NCBI GenBank assembly: GCA_023664455.1
Contig: JAMPFM010000021.1
Coordinates: 1-44,445 of the forward strand
Reading direction: 5' to 3'
Source of the DNA: Blautia sp.
GTDB lineage: Bacteria > Bacillota > Clostridia > Lachnospirales > Lachnospiraceae
Length of the DNA: 44,445 nucleotides
Below are positions 34,030 to 42,485 of the stretch, piece after piece; the first letter of the stretch is position 1, and the number at the start of each line of letters is the position of its first letter. Position numbers and translations under genes: made by a program. The notes beneath the pieces were generated by a model. It saw only the letters and a list, made by a program, of their open reading frames with translations. It was not told where the DNA came from and ran no database searches.

Positions 34030-34974
34030 TTATTTGTCCTTTCGTGGTTTTTGCAGCCAGCCGTGGAGTCTGCGTAGGAGTTGTTTGATGGCGAGGATGC
34101 TTTTTTTCCAGATAACTTGTCCACGGGATATGGGTGGGGCGATTAGGTAACTGTATTCGTCAAGATGCTCTAGCAGGTAAGAGGGATAGGAATCGTCGAT
34201 TTCTACCCGGATAAACTGGGCGTTTCTGCCAAAAATGTCCTCACCGCAAAGCAGTCTGTCCAGCGCTTCCGTCAGATAGCGGGAAGTATTGTATTCCTGA
34301 TGCGCCGCCGCCTGTACTTTCTCGCCGATTCGCTTGGATACGTCTTTTTCACTGCTGCCGCCCATATAGCTGAAATGCCAGCCGCCGTTCTCTACTCTGA
34401 CACTCGCCGGGTCTGTCGGTGAGACTTCCCGCAGAAAAACGATGCCTTCTTTGGGCAGATTGCCAAAACTGCATACTTTCGTCCCCAGCCATTGTTTTTT
34501 CATGGCGCCGGGAAATTCCCCGGTAATCGACAATAAATTCCCCGATATTTCCTCCATATTTAAGAAACAATAAAACATCCGCTGCGCAAAATGATAAACC
34601 TTCGATGAATCGAAATGCGCCACCACTTCTGTCAATGCCTGGGGATTTGGAATTTCATCTACATCGCTGAAAATAACGATATCCTCCGGGGAGCACTCAC
34701 TCATGGCGCGGATCAGCTGATTCTTCTGAAATTTATCCCGCTCGTGGGTAGTTACGCCGCTCATCGGGGAGTTGTCCACCGCCACATAAAGGATTTTGTC
34801 TTCAAATTCCGCGAATAAATGCCTGTTTTCTGCAAAGATCATGGGTTTTGGTTCACCGGAAAAGGTCACAGTGGATTCTTCGATGACAAATTTGTCCACA
34901 TAGGGGGACATGATGTGCATACGCAGGGTCAGGATATCCAGTTCGTTAAAAAAGGGGATACAGTCGTAAATCAT
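34030..34974 (-). CDS. GT17 family N-acetylglucosaminyltransferase-like protein
   Basis: A 314-aa protein of family GT17, whose animal member adds the bisecting N-acetylglucosamine to N-glycans. Family marks are YDCIPFFNELDILTLR at residues 3-18, VIEESTVTFSGEPKP near 32, DIVIFSDVDEIP near 101-112 with the DxD-like metal site, and GGWHFSYMGG near 205. The ATG at 34974 has AAAGGA nine bases upstream and begins right at the conserved part. GT17 in bacteria is found in surface-glycan clusters, with unknown acceptors. Confidence 0.85.
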   Translation of the reverse strand: MIYDCIPFFNELDILTLRMHIMSPYVDKFVIEESTVTFSGEPKPMIFAENRHLFAEFEDKILYVAVDNSPMSGVTTHERDKFQKNQLIRAMSECSPEDIVIFSDVDEIPNPQALTEVVAHFDSSKVYHFAQRMFYCFLNMEEISGNLLSITGEFPGAMKKQWLGTKVCSFGNLPKEGIVFLREVSPTDPASVRVENGGWHFSYMGGSSEKDVSKRIGEKVQAAAHQEYNTSRYLTEALDRLLCGEDIFGRNAQFIRVEIDDSYPSYLLEHLDEYSYLIAPPISRGQVIWKKSILAIKQLLRRLHGWLQKPRKDK

Positions 34975-35021
34975 AAAAGTAAGTCCTTTCGAGGTATTTT
35001 TGGGGATTGAAACAGACTGTC

Positions 35022-35777
35022 TTATCCGCCCCATCGCCTCCAAAACAGCAGCGGTCTAATCACATCTTTTACTTTCCGCCAGCGCACTTCCCACGGATTC
35101 TCGAATTTCGGATACTGCGCGTTCCTTCCTCTCCATTTGTGGAACAGAAAAGGCGCTTCCACGTCCATGATTTCTGGAATCATGTGCTCGTGCCCGAAAT
35201 ATTTTGCAACCTCAATCGGGGCGAATTGCATGCCGGCGTCTTCGATTACATTTTTATATTTGCAGCATAAAAAAGTATCTTCATTATAGGTGCCATCTTC
35301 CATCTTTTCCCAGCGAAGTTTCGCCTGTCTGGGAAATTCCAGCAGTCGTTTACTGCGAATCGAGACGCTGTTGCCGACCCTGCAGATTTCTCCTTTTGCG
35401 TCCCGATAGGCATAATCATTGGTCGGCAGGGGCCAGGGCGAGCCGATATAATCGTATTGTAAAAACTCATCCCGCCAGCTTTCCGGGTGCACCACGAAAC
35501 CGTCATAGTGGACTAACAGCACATAATCGGTATCGATATAATCTGCAATCTCATACACCATTTTATAATTAAAAGCGTCGATATCCTTTAATTTAGAGGT
35601 ATGCCGGTAGCGGATACCGCGGGGCAGAAACAGTGGTTTCCTATGGGTAATCAGAACAACGTCCCCAAATTCGATTCCCCGCATACTATATTCCAGCGCG
35701 TGAATCGTTCCGTATAAATTGACGCTGCTCATCGCCGCCAGCGTTACGTTAGGAAGCTTCAACTTTGCTCCGTCCAT
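35022..35777 (-). CDS. DUF5672 family glycosyltransferase-like protein
   Basis: A 251-aa protein resembling DUF5672. It has VTLAAMSSVNLYGTIHAL at the start, VLLVHYDGFVVHPE near residue 90-103, DYIGSPWP near 112-119, GNSVSIRSKRLLEF near 137 and NEDTFLCCKY near 165. These are the positions of the family's DxD-like and acidic motifs; GT-A activity is probable but unproven. The ATG at 35777 follows GGGGTGAAGGAC; a GTG nine bases earlier overlaps that site. It is a close neighbour of the GT17 gene and may act in the same branch. Confidence 0.75.
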   Translation of the reverse strand: MDGAKLKLPNVTLAAMSSVNLYGTIHALEYSMRGIEFGDVVLITHRKPLFLPRGIRYRHTSKLKDIDAFNYKMVYEIADYIDTDYVLLVHYDGFVVHPESWRDEFLQYDYIGSPWPLPTNDYAYRDAKGEICRVGNSVSIRSKRLLEFPRQAKLRWEKMEDGTYNEDTFLCCKYKNVIEDAGMQFAPIEVAKYFGHEHMIPEIMDVEAPFLFHKWRGRNAQYPKFENPWEVRWRKVKDVIRPLLFWRRWGG

Positions 35778-35808
35778 GTCCTTCACCCCTTTCGCAGAAA
35801 ATGCTTCC

Positions 35809-37389
35809 CTAATGGGAATCTGTATCCATTTCCATCCTCACCGAATTTTTCCGATAATATGCGCTGACCGCCAGATTCAGCCAGTTTCCGCTGTCCTCTG
35901 ATAAATCTTCCAAAGAAAACAACGCCGGTTTTGCCGAAAAAGGTTTTACCACTACATCAGTAATCGTTTCGTCCGTATACAGCGCATGACGTTCCATCGC
36001 TTCCGTATAATAAGCCTTCCCATCGCCGATGACCAGCGAACGCAGGGCGGAAATGCCTGTATAAGTATTTTTATCCGCGGTAAACACCCACACTGCCAGT
36101 ACGAGCATTAAACATGACACGGTCATCATATTTTTGGTACTTTCCAGAAACGCCCCCAGCCTAAATCCGATTGACACCTCTGTCGTTTTTTCTTTTGCAC
36201 GGCTGCGATGGTTTATCCAGCCCAGCCAGTAAGTCGTCACACAAACCAGACTCAGATAATAGACCATCTGGATAATATTATCGACTCTGGCAAGTCCCAC
36301 CGTCCCCAGACCGTACAGAGTCGGCGTAAACATGGCGCAGAGGATACAGAATGCGCCTATTGTCACCCACATGGGATGGGCGAAACGCTTTTCCGATTTT
36401 TTCCCAATCCGCCAGAGAATGGGCAACAGCGCCAGCCAAGTCAATATCACGAAGACAGACGTCCATTTTACGATAAAAACCACTCCATAATAAAAAGAAA
36501 ACAGGATTGCCGGAATCGGCGAATATCCCGCCACCGTATCCGCCGCAGCCCTGGCCCGGTGTCCCGGCGCCAGCACGTTGCAAAGAAATCCCGCCGTATA
36601 AGTCAGATAAGGAATCAGCGCATAAAATAGTTTTTTCCTTCTGGCAAAAAAGACATAAGCCAGCAAAAACAGCGTCAGGATTTGGGCCTGCAAAGTCGTT
36701 ACCAGATTGCTGCCCGCCACAAGCAGCGCGAGGATGGATGCTGCGATACAACTTATGACAGCTTTGTCTTTTTTCTCACTCCATATCGAATATGACACAA
36801 GTGTCAGCACTATAAAAAGCAGCGATTCCATGAAAATATAATGCACGGAACCATTGTACCAATAGATTCCCTCAAAAGGCGCTTCCATCACCTGATAAAA
36901 CATAAATAATAAAACAAACATGATAAAGGACGCCTGCTGCCTGTCGCCCCCAAGCCATCTTACCAGAATCTGTCTGCCCAGACAGAAGGAAGATACCGCG
37001 AACATGCCCACCATGATAAGCGGTACGACAAACGCGCAGTCATACCAGAAATTCATGGGACACATGGACATCATAAAACAAGACGTATAGGCTCCCTGTA
37101 TCGTCAGATAAACCTCTTTGACATGGGCAAACGCCGCAAGCAGCGACTGTCCAAACGAGCCGGTCTCTATCCAGGTATGATAAACGGACATGCCGTAATC
37201 ATAATCGTCAATACACATAACGTTATATCTTCCCAGCAACAGAATCGGAATCACTGACAATAGAAACAATATGGCGGCATATCCCGTCATTCTCTGCATG
37301 GGAATCCTATTGATAATGCCAATCAAGGCCTGTCCGAAATTCTGCAAAGCGGCAGTTATTTTCCGATACGTTTTCGCAAGATAACTCAT
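35809..37389 (-). CDS. DUF6056-like polytopic membrane protein
   Basis: A 526-aa protein with about eleven helices. The first outer loop carries CIDDYDYG near residue 60, and GIYWYNGSVHYIF lies near 185; both are typical of the DUF6056 group, which looks like a GT-C fold. A role as a lipid-sugar-dependent transferase acting outside the membrane is plausible but unproven. The C-terminal 80 residues are an outer, soluble tail. The ATG at 37389 overlaps the stop of the GT11-like gene as ATGA, so the two are translationally coupled; the longer frame from 37494 is inside that gene. Confidence 0.7.
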   Translation of the reverse strand: MSYLAKTYRKITAALQNFGQALIGIINRIPMQRMTGYAAILFLLSVIPILLLGRYNVMCIDDYDYGMSVYHTWIETGSFGQSLLAAFAHVKEVYLTIQGAYTSCFMMSMCPMNFWYDCAFVVPLIMVGMFAVSSFCLGRQILVRWLGGDRQQASFIMFVLLFMFYQVMEAPFEGIYWYNGSVHYIFMESLLFIVLTLVSYSIWSEKKDKAVISCIAASILALLVAGSNLVTTLQAQILTLFLLAYVFFARRKKLFYALIPYLTYTAGFLCNVLAPGHRARAAADTVAGYSPIPAILFSFYYGVVFIVKWTSVFVILTWLALLPILWRIGKKSEKRFAHPMWVTIGAFCILCAMFTPTLYGLGTVGLARVDNIIQMVYYLSLVCVTTYWLGWINHRSRAKEKTTEVSIGFRLGAFLESTKNMMTVSCLMLVLAVWVFTADKNTYTGISALRSLVIGDGKAYYTEAMERHALYTDETITDVVVKPFSAKPALFSLEDLSEDSGNWLNLAVSAYYRKNSVRMEMDTDSH

Positions 37390-38426
37390 TTCGATTTTAC
37401 CCCTATCCGCGCCCGGATTCTTCTCGCCACGCCGCGGGCAATTTTTCCACAATACGCTTTTCCATAAATATATTTTCCATGCAGCATCATGCATTTTAAA
37501 CGCAGCCCGCCAGGTCTCTCATTCACATGGGCGTACCGTCTGGAGCTTTTCTTATAGGCTTCTAACTGTGCCCGGCACTCCTTTTCACTAAAAACCCTGC
37601 CCTGCCTGTCCATATAGTGCCAGCCGGCGTAAAGATTCTGCTCCGAGGCCCAGTATCCGTCCGAGACATTGTGTCTCGCCCAATACTTCGGCGCTAAAAT
37701 ATATTGCACCGTATCGCTTGTAAACGCCGGAAAATAGGCAAAAGAAGAATTGGCAAGCAAAAGATACCTAGCGTTTTTCAGAATACTGTAGTCTTTAGCA
37801 AGGTCAAAATTGTACGCCGGAATGCCCGGCAGAAATTTCCCCGCCTCCTTCACGTCATTGGTGATAATCATAAATTCCATATCCGGGTTGATTTTCCGCA
37901 TCTGTTTCATGCCCTGTATCCAGTATTTCCTGCGCAGATACAGCTCCGGCGAACCCATATAGTCGCTGCAGCGCAAATGCAGGATACACAGATTGTCCCT
38001 GCTGTATTCCTTACAGTCATATTCCGGTTTTACCTTGAGCCACTCTTTGATTTCTTCTTTATGATGGATAAAATAATCCTCCGCCTGAAAATTCCCATAA
38101 AGCAGCGTATCATCCTCTACCTCGAACAGGGCTTTGTCCGTATCGGTGATATAGACGCCGTGGGCCAAATCATGGCGGGAATTTCCCACAAAAAGCCGGT
38201 CTTCCTTTTCATGGAAAACTTTCTGGTAATCTTCTTTCTTAGAGGGTACGCCATAGTCTAAGTCCATGAAATAGAGTCCGCAGTCACTATGCATATTATT
38301 GGCAAAATGCTCCGGGTCTAATACGCTGAACTGATAGCCTTTATCCATAGCAATACATCTGGTCGTAATGTAAAAAAACAACTGATTCCCAAGCCCGAAA
38401 CCTTCCTGCGTCTCAATTCCTAACAT
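37386..38426 (-). CDS. GT11-like protein with altered HxRRGDY motif
   Basis: A 346-aa protein with the GT11-type start GFGLGNQLFFYITTR at residues 9-23. The donor-site motif reads HLRCSDY at 150-156 where GT11 enzymes have HxRRGDY: the first Arg and the Asp stay, the second Arg is Cys and the Gly is Ser. Late motifs (FMIITNDVKEA, LLLANSSFAYFPAF) still follow the family plan. It is probably a glycosyltransferase with a changed donor or a diverged subfamily. A basic C-terminal tail of about 70 residues is extra. AAGGAG stands seven bases before the ATG. Confidence 0.72.
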   Translation of the reverse strand: MLGIETQEGFGLGNQLFFYITTRCIAMDKGYQFSVLDPEHFANNMHSDCGLYFMDLDYGVPSKKEDYQKVFHEKEDRLFVGNSRHDLAHGVYITDTDKALFEVEDDTLLYGNFQAEDYFIHHKEEIKEWLKVKPEYDCKEYSRDNLCILHLRCSDYMGSPELYLRRKYWIQGMKQMRKINPDMEFMIITNDVKEAGKFLPGIPAYNFDLAKDYSILKNARYLLLANSSFAYFPAFTSDTVQYILAPKYWARHNVSDGYWASEQNLYAGWHYMDRQGRVFSEKECRAQLEAYKKSSRRYAHVNERPGGLRLKCMMLHGKYIYGKAYCGKIARGVARRIRARIGVKSK

Positions 38427-38522
38427 GGTGTTTCTCCTTTTTTCCTATGCCGGACATATCCTTCCCGACAATCTCTATTCCCGTAGTATCCCGCTTCTAT
38501 CCTCTATCTTCCACAAGCCTTC

Positions 38523-40334
38523 CTACAGGCTGCTCTCAATAATTTTCTCACCCTCTACCTTATAAATCACATCGCACTTCTCAATCGTATTCAGTCTATG
38601 CGCAATGATAATCATCGTCTTTTTTCCGTGGAAGCTGTTGACTGCGTCCATGACGGCTTTTTCCGTATCGTTATCCAATGCGGAAGTCGCCTCGTCAAAA
38701 ACAAGGATTTCCGGGTCGTGATACAAAGCCCTGGCGATTCCGATACGCTGTCTCTGTCCGCCCGATAATCTGACACCCCTGTCACCTATGGTCGTATCCA
38801 ATCCTTCGGGCAGCTCTTCGATAAATTCTTTTAACTGCGCTTCTTCCAAGACTTCCCAGATTCGTTTCTCATCGATTTTGTCCGCGTCGATACCGAAAGC
38901 GATGTTATCCCGGATGGACTCGTCCACCAGATAAATCGACTGGGGAATATAGCCAATCTGCGCAAGCCACTGCGGATAATTGTCAAAAATATTTTTGCCG
39001 TCGCAGGTAATCGTCCCTTCCTTCGCGTGTAAAAGCCCCAGCAGAATATCTACAATCGTAGACTTTCCTGCTCCAGACGGTCCCATAATTCCGACGGACT
39101 GCCCTTTTTTCACTTCCATATGGGCGTTTGTAAAAATATTTTTATCCGTGTTCGGATAGGCAAACGTGATATTATCCAGCACGATTTTATCCTCTAACAC
39201 CAGCTTGTCTTTCCGTTTTTTCCAGATATCTTTGAAAGAACCCGTGACGCTGCCGTCCGCATCCCGCTTCATACTCTCGTTGAGATTCTCATACAGATAG
39301 TCCAGACAGGGCTGAGAATAAGCAATCTCGGAAAGATAGGTATTAATCCTGTTCACGCTGGGCATAATCCGGACCGCCGCCACCGCAAACGCCGTAAGCT
39401 GGGGAATCAACGCTTTCATATCGCCGCCACCCAGCATGTAAATCATGATAAATCCCAGCATACTGATAATAAAAATCGTCTCTATTAATAAGCGCGGAAG
39501 ATTGTTTAACACCGCGTAATTTCTCGCCACATTCGCGCCGATACTTCCGCTTTCATAATAATTTCTGATGAAAAATTCTTCCCGGTTCAACACTTTCACA
39601 TCTTTGAGTCCATAAATCGACTGAATGCGCCATTTCGCTATCCGGGACTGGATTTCCTGATTCTTTTTCCCAATCGCATTCAGACGCGGTTTCAGAATCT
39701 TCGTAATCAGAATGGTCAGCCCTAAGAAAATCACGACGATAAACAACGTCAGAAGCGGACTTACGACAAGCAGCACCACGCATAAACAGACGGAAACCAC
39801 CACTTCCGTAATCAGCTGTATCAGGACGAGAATCAGCTGAAAAGCATTCGGTATATCGCTGTCTGTCAGGCGGAAAACCGTGGGAATATCCGCGCCCAGA
39901 TATTCTTCGTAAGGTCTGTTTAAAAACTCCCGCATAACCCGGCTAATCATCCGGTTTCTGTTGCGTGTGATAAACGTATTCTGCACATAGGTCTGGAACA
40001 AAAGATAGACATTTTTCACAAGAAATACAAGCATCATGGCAGCCAGCAAAAGAAGCATCAGCCGCTTTTCCCCGCCTTCCTGCAGAAGCTTCGTCATATC
40101 TACATAGAAAAATTCCGCGATTTTTGTGATAATTTCATTTTCCCTAAGCGCTTCCGGCTCCATGATACCCTGCACCACCGGCACCATCATGGATACGCCC
40201 AGCGTTTCCAAAAGACCGCCAATAAAAATCAGAATGCCCAGCCCGACAAACTGCAATTTCTGTTTCCTGTCAAAAAGATACCCGATTTTTTTAAGCATGG
40301 AAGTTTCTTCCGCTGTCTGCTTCTTTTTTTTCAT
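38523..40334 (-). CDS. PglK-like ABC exporter (lipid-linked glycan flippase), copy 1
   Basis: A 603-aa half-transporter: six helices in residues ~25-330 and an ATP-binding domain from ~375. Motifs are GPSGAGKST (Walker A), LSGGQRQ (signature), LVFDEATSALD (Walker B) and IIAHRL. KVLNREEFFIRNYY in the membrane part is the PglK-like hallmark. PglK flips oligosaccharide-lipid in Campylobacter N-glycosylation; the same role is inferred here. The ATG overlaps the GT11 stop as ATGA, with GGGGAA just upstream. It shares long stretches of near identity with the exporter at 10847-12586. Confidence 0.87.
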   Translation of the reverse strand: MKKKKQTAEETSMLKKIGYLFDRKQKLQFVGLGILIFIGGLLETLGVSMMVPVVQGIMEPEALRENEIITKIAEFFYVDMTKLLQEGGEKRLMLLLLAAMMLVFLVKNVYLLFQTYVQNTFITRNRNRMISRVMREFLNRPYEEYLGADIPTVFRLTDSDIPNAFQLILVLIQLITEVVVSVCLCVVLLVVSPLLTLFIVVIFLGLTILITKILKPRLNAIGKKNQEIQSRIAKWRIQSIYGLKDVKVLNREEFFIRNYYESGSIGANVARNYAVLNNLPRLLIETIFIISMLGFIMIYMLGGGDMKALIPQLTAFAVAAVRIMPSVNRINTYLSEIAYSQPCLDYLYENLNESMKRDADGSVTGSFKDIWKKRKDKLVLEDKIVLDNITFAYPNTDKNIFTNAHMEVKKGQSVGIMGPSGAGKSTIVDILLGLLHAKEGTITCDGKNIFDNYPQWLAQIGYIPQSIYLVDESIRDNIAFGIDADKIDEKRIWEVLEEAQLKEFIEELPEGLDTTIGDRGVRLSGGQRQRIGIARALYHDPEILVFDEATSALDNDTEKAVMDAVNSFHGKKTMIIIAHRLNTIEKCDVIYKVEGEKIIESSL

Positions 40335-41239
40335 ACTTGGTTCCCCACATCTATTTTTATCATATCCGCTCTATACATATCCCGGCAATCCCATCCGTTC
40401 AGCCATTTATTCGGCGCAATCACCGTCTTCTTAGGATTACGGTTGAGATAGGACGCCCACCAGCTAAAACTGCTGTTTGCAAGGATATGGTGCCTGCACC
40501 GGCTCATCAGTGCAAAGGCTTCATAATATCTCTCTTCCGGCAAATCCACGAGGATGATTTTATTATTGATTTCCTTATGTTTTCTCAAGAAATACCTGCC
40601 CCACTCTTCATCGTTAGTGAAAACGTAGAAAATACAGCCGGGATGTTTTTTGGCCATGACCCACATCGCCCTCTCATAATAACCGTCCGTACAGATATTG
40701 CCAAACAACGCCTGATTCCTGGGCAGCAGATAATCCCCTCTGCGGATATGGATGCTGACGGATTTGGTCTGTTCAATCCGCCATAAGTACCGCTGCGCCT
40801 GCTCGGAAAGTCCGCCTCCTGCATCTTTATTTTCCCTTAAACGCTCTAAGTCAAATTCATCCCGCAGGATATCCCCCACATCGGGGAAATATTTTTCCGA
40901 CTGCCAGTACCCCTCTAAATAAACGTTATCCCATTCGAAAATTTCCGGTTTAAAGAGTTTGTCTTCCTCAAAATAGGAGCGGTTCTTTCTGCCAAAGAGA
41001 CGACGCCTTACCCGCGCCCAAAATTCGGGCGAGGAATCCCGCATTTCAATAATTTCCTCCGGTTCGGCTCTATCATAAACAATGCCGAAAGCATCTAATG
41101 CCGGGTCTCTCTGATCATCCTGTAAAAAACCCGCCTTATCGTCTATTTTCACCGATTTTCCCATGCTCTTTAACTGCTTGTAAAGCGCATATTGAAACAT
41201 CTGGTTCCCCAGCCCGCCCATCGTCTGAATGATAATCAT
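40331..41239 (-). CDS. GT11 family glycosyltransferase (alpha-1,2-fucosyltransferase type), copy 1
   Basis: A 302-aa GT11 enzyme with GGLGNQMFQYALYKQL at the start, HIRRGDY at residues 164-170, FYVFTNDEEW near 205 and MSRCRHHILANSSFSWWAS near 243-261. All hallmark residues of the GDP-fucose site are present. It is paralogous to the gene at 19881-20807. The ATG is overlapped by the stop of a five-codon minicistron (ATG GTT AAA AAG AGA TGA) that has AGGA at good distance, so initiation may be coupled to it. It is coupled to the ABC exporter downstream. Confidence 0.9.
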   Translation of the reverse strand: MIIIQTMGGLGNQMFQYALYKQLKSMGKSVKIDDKAGFLQDDQRDPALDAFGIVYDRAEPEEIIEMRDSSPEFWARVRRRLFGRKNRSYFEEDKLFKPEIFEWDNVYLEGYWQSEKYFPDVGDILRDEFDLERLRENKDAGGGLSEQAQRYLWRIEQTKSVSIHIRRGDYLLPRNQALFGNICTDGYYERAMWVMAKKHPGCIFYVFTNDEEWGRYFLRKHKEINNKIILVDLPEERYYEAFALMSRCRHHILANSSFSWWASYLNRNPKKTVIAPNKWLNGWDCRDMYRADMIKIDVGNQV

Positions 41240-41246
41240 CTCTTTT

Positions 41247-41311
41247 TAACCATGCCCTTTCCTCAGCTTGCGGATTGGAAACCAAAACGCTTATACGCCG
41301 GCACAATATTC
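41247..41311. repeat. Intergenic element, copy B
   Basis: This spacer matches 16051-16117 at about three quarters of positions and ends with the same minus-strand core GCATGGTTA before a glycosyltransferase start. It begins exactly at the stop of the GT2 gene. It may be a leftover of recombination that built the cluster or a conserved leader. Confidence 0.5.
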
Positions 41312-42425
41312 ATTCTCTCTCTTTTCCATGCTTCCGCTTCTTGATAGGCAGAATCACCGCTTCATTTATCATCATGACGCACTGATACAAAAGGGGGGAT
41401 ATCAGGAACAAATCCATTTTCTTTTTCTCATTCGGATTGGCAACCGCACATTGATAGACACGTTCATAATGCGCCTTATCCGCCGTGTTTTCCCGGATGA
41501 TATCCACAAGTTCCTTTAAGTATCCCGCTTTATCGGGACGCGTCTCTTCTGACAACTGATGGTAAAAAAGCAACAGTCTTTTATAGAAGAAATAATCATG
41601 GGTATCCGCTAAATCTTCCCTTCCAAGCGTCGTCAAAAACCTGCTTTTTTCCCGATATGCCGGAATTAAATCTGTAAAAGTCCGGGAATTAATCCGCATA
41701 TTCATGATACTTCCTTCTCTGTCTATTATATAATTATAACAGGCACTGTCAAGGTAAACGCACTTCCCTGCGTAAGTTAGCACGGTTGTGGCAAATAGAA
41801 TATCCTCATACCATTTTCCGTCGGGAAAGCGTATATCCTCCAGAAGCTCCCGGCGATACAGCTTATTCCAGGCGGCATTCTGGATATCGTACTCCTCCCG
41901 CTCCTCCACATAAGCCTGCAGCGCTTCTAATCCCTCGAAAACGACTGCGCGGTCTATGGAAGCATCTTCCGTATGCCCCCGGTACACCCTCCTGTAGCGG
42001 CAGATTGCAAGGTCGGCGCCCTGCTCTGTCAGCGCGCCAAACAGCTTCTCATACATATCCTTATCAATCCAGTCATCCCCATCCACGAAACCGATATAAT
42101 TTCCTTTCGCAATTGCAAGTCCCGCGTTCCTTGCATTGGCAAGGCCGCCATTTTTCTTATGTAGGGGCACAATCCTGTCGTCTTTTGCCGCCAGCATATC
42201 GCAGATACGCCCACTTTTATCCGTGGAGCCGTCATCCACCAGAATGATTTCCAGATTCTGATAGCTCTGCCCCAGAAGAGACTCTATGCACCGCTCAAGA
42301 TACGCTTCTATATTATAGATGGCCACGATAACGGATATCCGCTCTTCCTGCTTAGAGGGGGGGATATGCTCCGGGCTGTAATGGTCTAGAATTTTCAACC
42401 TGCACCATGCCTTTCCGACAGCCAA
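41310..42425 (-). CDS. Family 2 glycosyltransferase, uncertain start
   Basis: A GT-A enzyme of up to 371 aa. ISVIVAIYNIEAYL lies near residue 29-42, IILVDDGSTDKSG near 60-72, GLANARNAGLAIA near 93 and FVDGDDW near 112 as the DxD site. No in-frame ATG precedes the conserved core: the frame could start at TTG 42425 or TTG 42398. An ATG at 42408 in another frame, close to AAAGG, would join this frame if the C7 tract at 42357-42363 had six Cs. The gene may thus be frameshifted, phase-variable, or started from TTG. The catalytic region is intact. Confidence 0.82.
   Translation of the reverse strand: MAVGKAWCRLKILDHYSPEHIPPSKQEERISVIVAIYNIEAYLERCIESLLGQSYQNLEIILVDDGSTDKSGRICDMLAAKDDRIVPLHKKNGGLANARNAGLAIAKGNYIGFVDGDDWIDKDMYEKLFGALTEQGADLAICRYRRVYRGHTEDASIDRAVVFEGLEALQAYVEEREEYDIQNAAWNKLYRRELLEDIRFPDGKWYEDILFATTVLTYAGKCVYLDSACYNYIIDREGSIMNMRINSRTFTDLIPAYREKSRFLTTLGREDLADTHDYFFYKRLLLFYHQLSEETRPDKAGYLKELVDIIRENTADKAHYERVYQCAVANPNEKKKMDLFLISPLLYQCVMMINEAVILPIKKRKHGKERE
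42357..42363 (-). repeat. C7 homopolymer near the GT2 start
   Basis: Seven consecutive G on the plus strand (C on the coding strand) lie between the candidate start codons and the GT2 core. With seven Cs the ATG at 42408 reads 18 codons to a stop at 42352; with six it reads into the GT2 frame. Confidence 0.7.
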
Positions 42426-42485
42426 ATCTCGTGCTGCCTGTGCTATGCTTTCACATTGTCTGCACTATGCATCATATTATCCACA

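Noticed and set aside
37704-38261. A 185-codon plus-strand open frame
   Set aside because: It is opposite the well-supported GT11-like gene and lacks a ribosome site or known motif.
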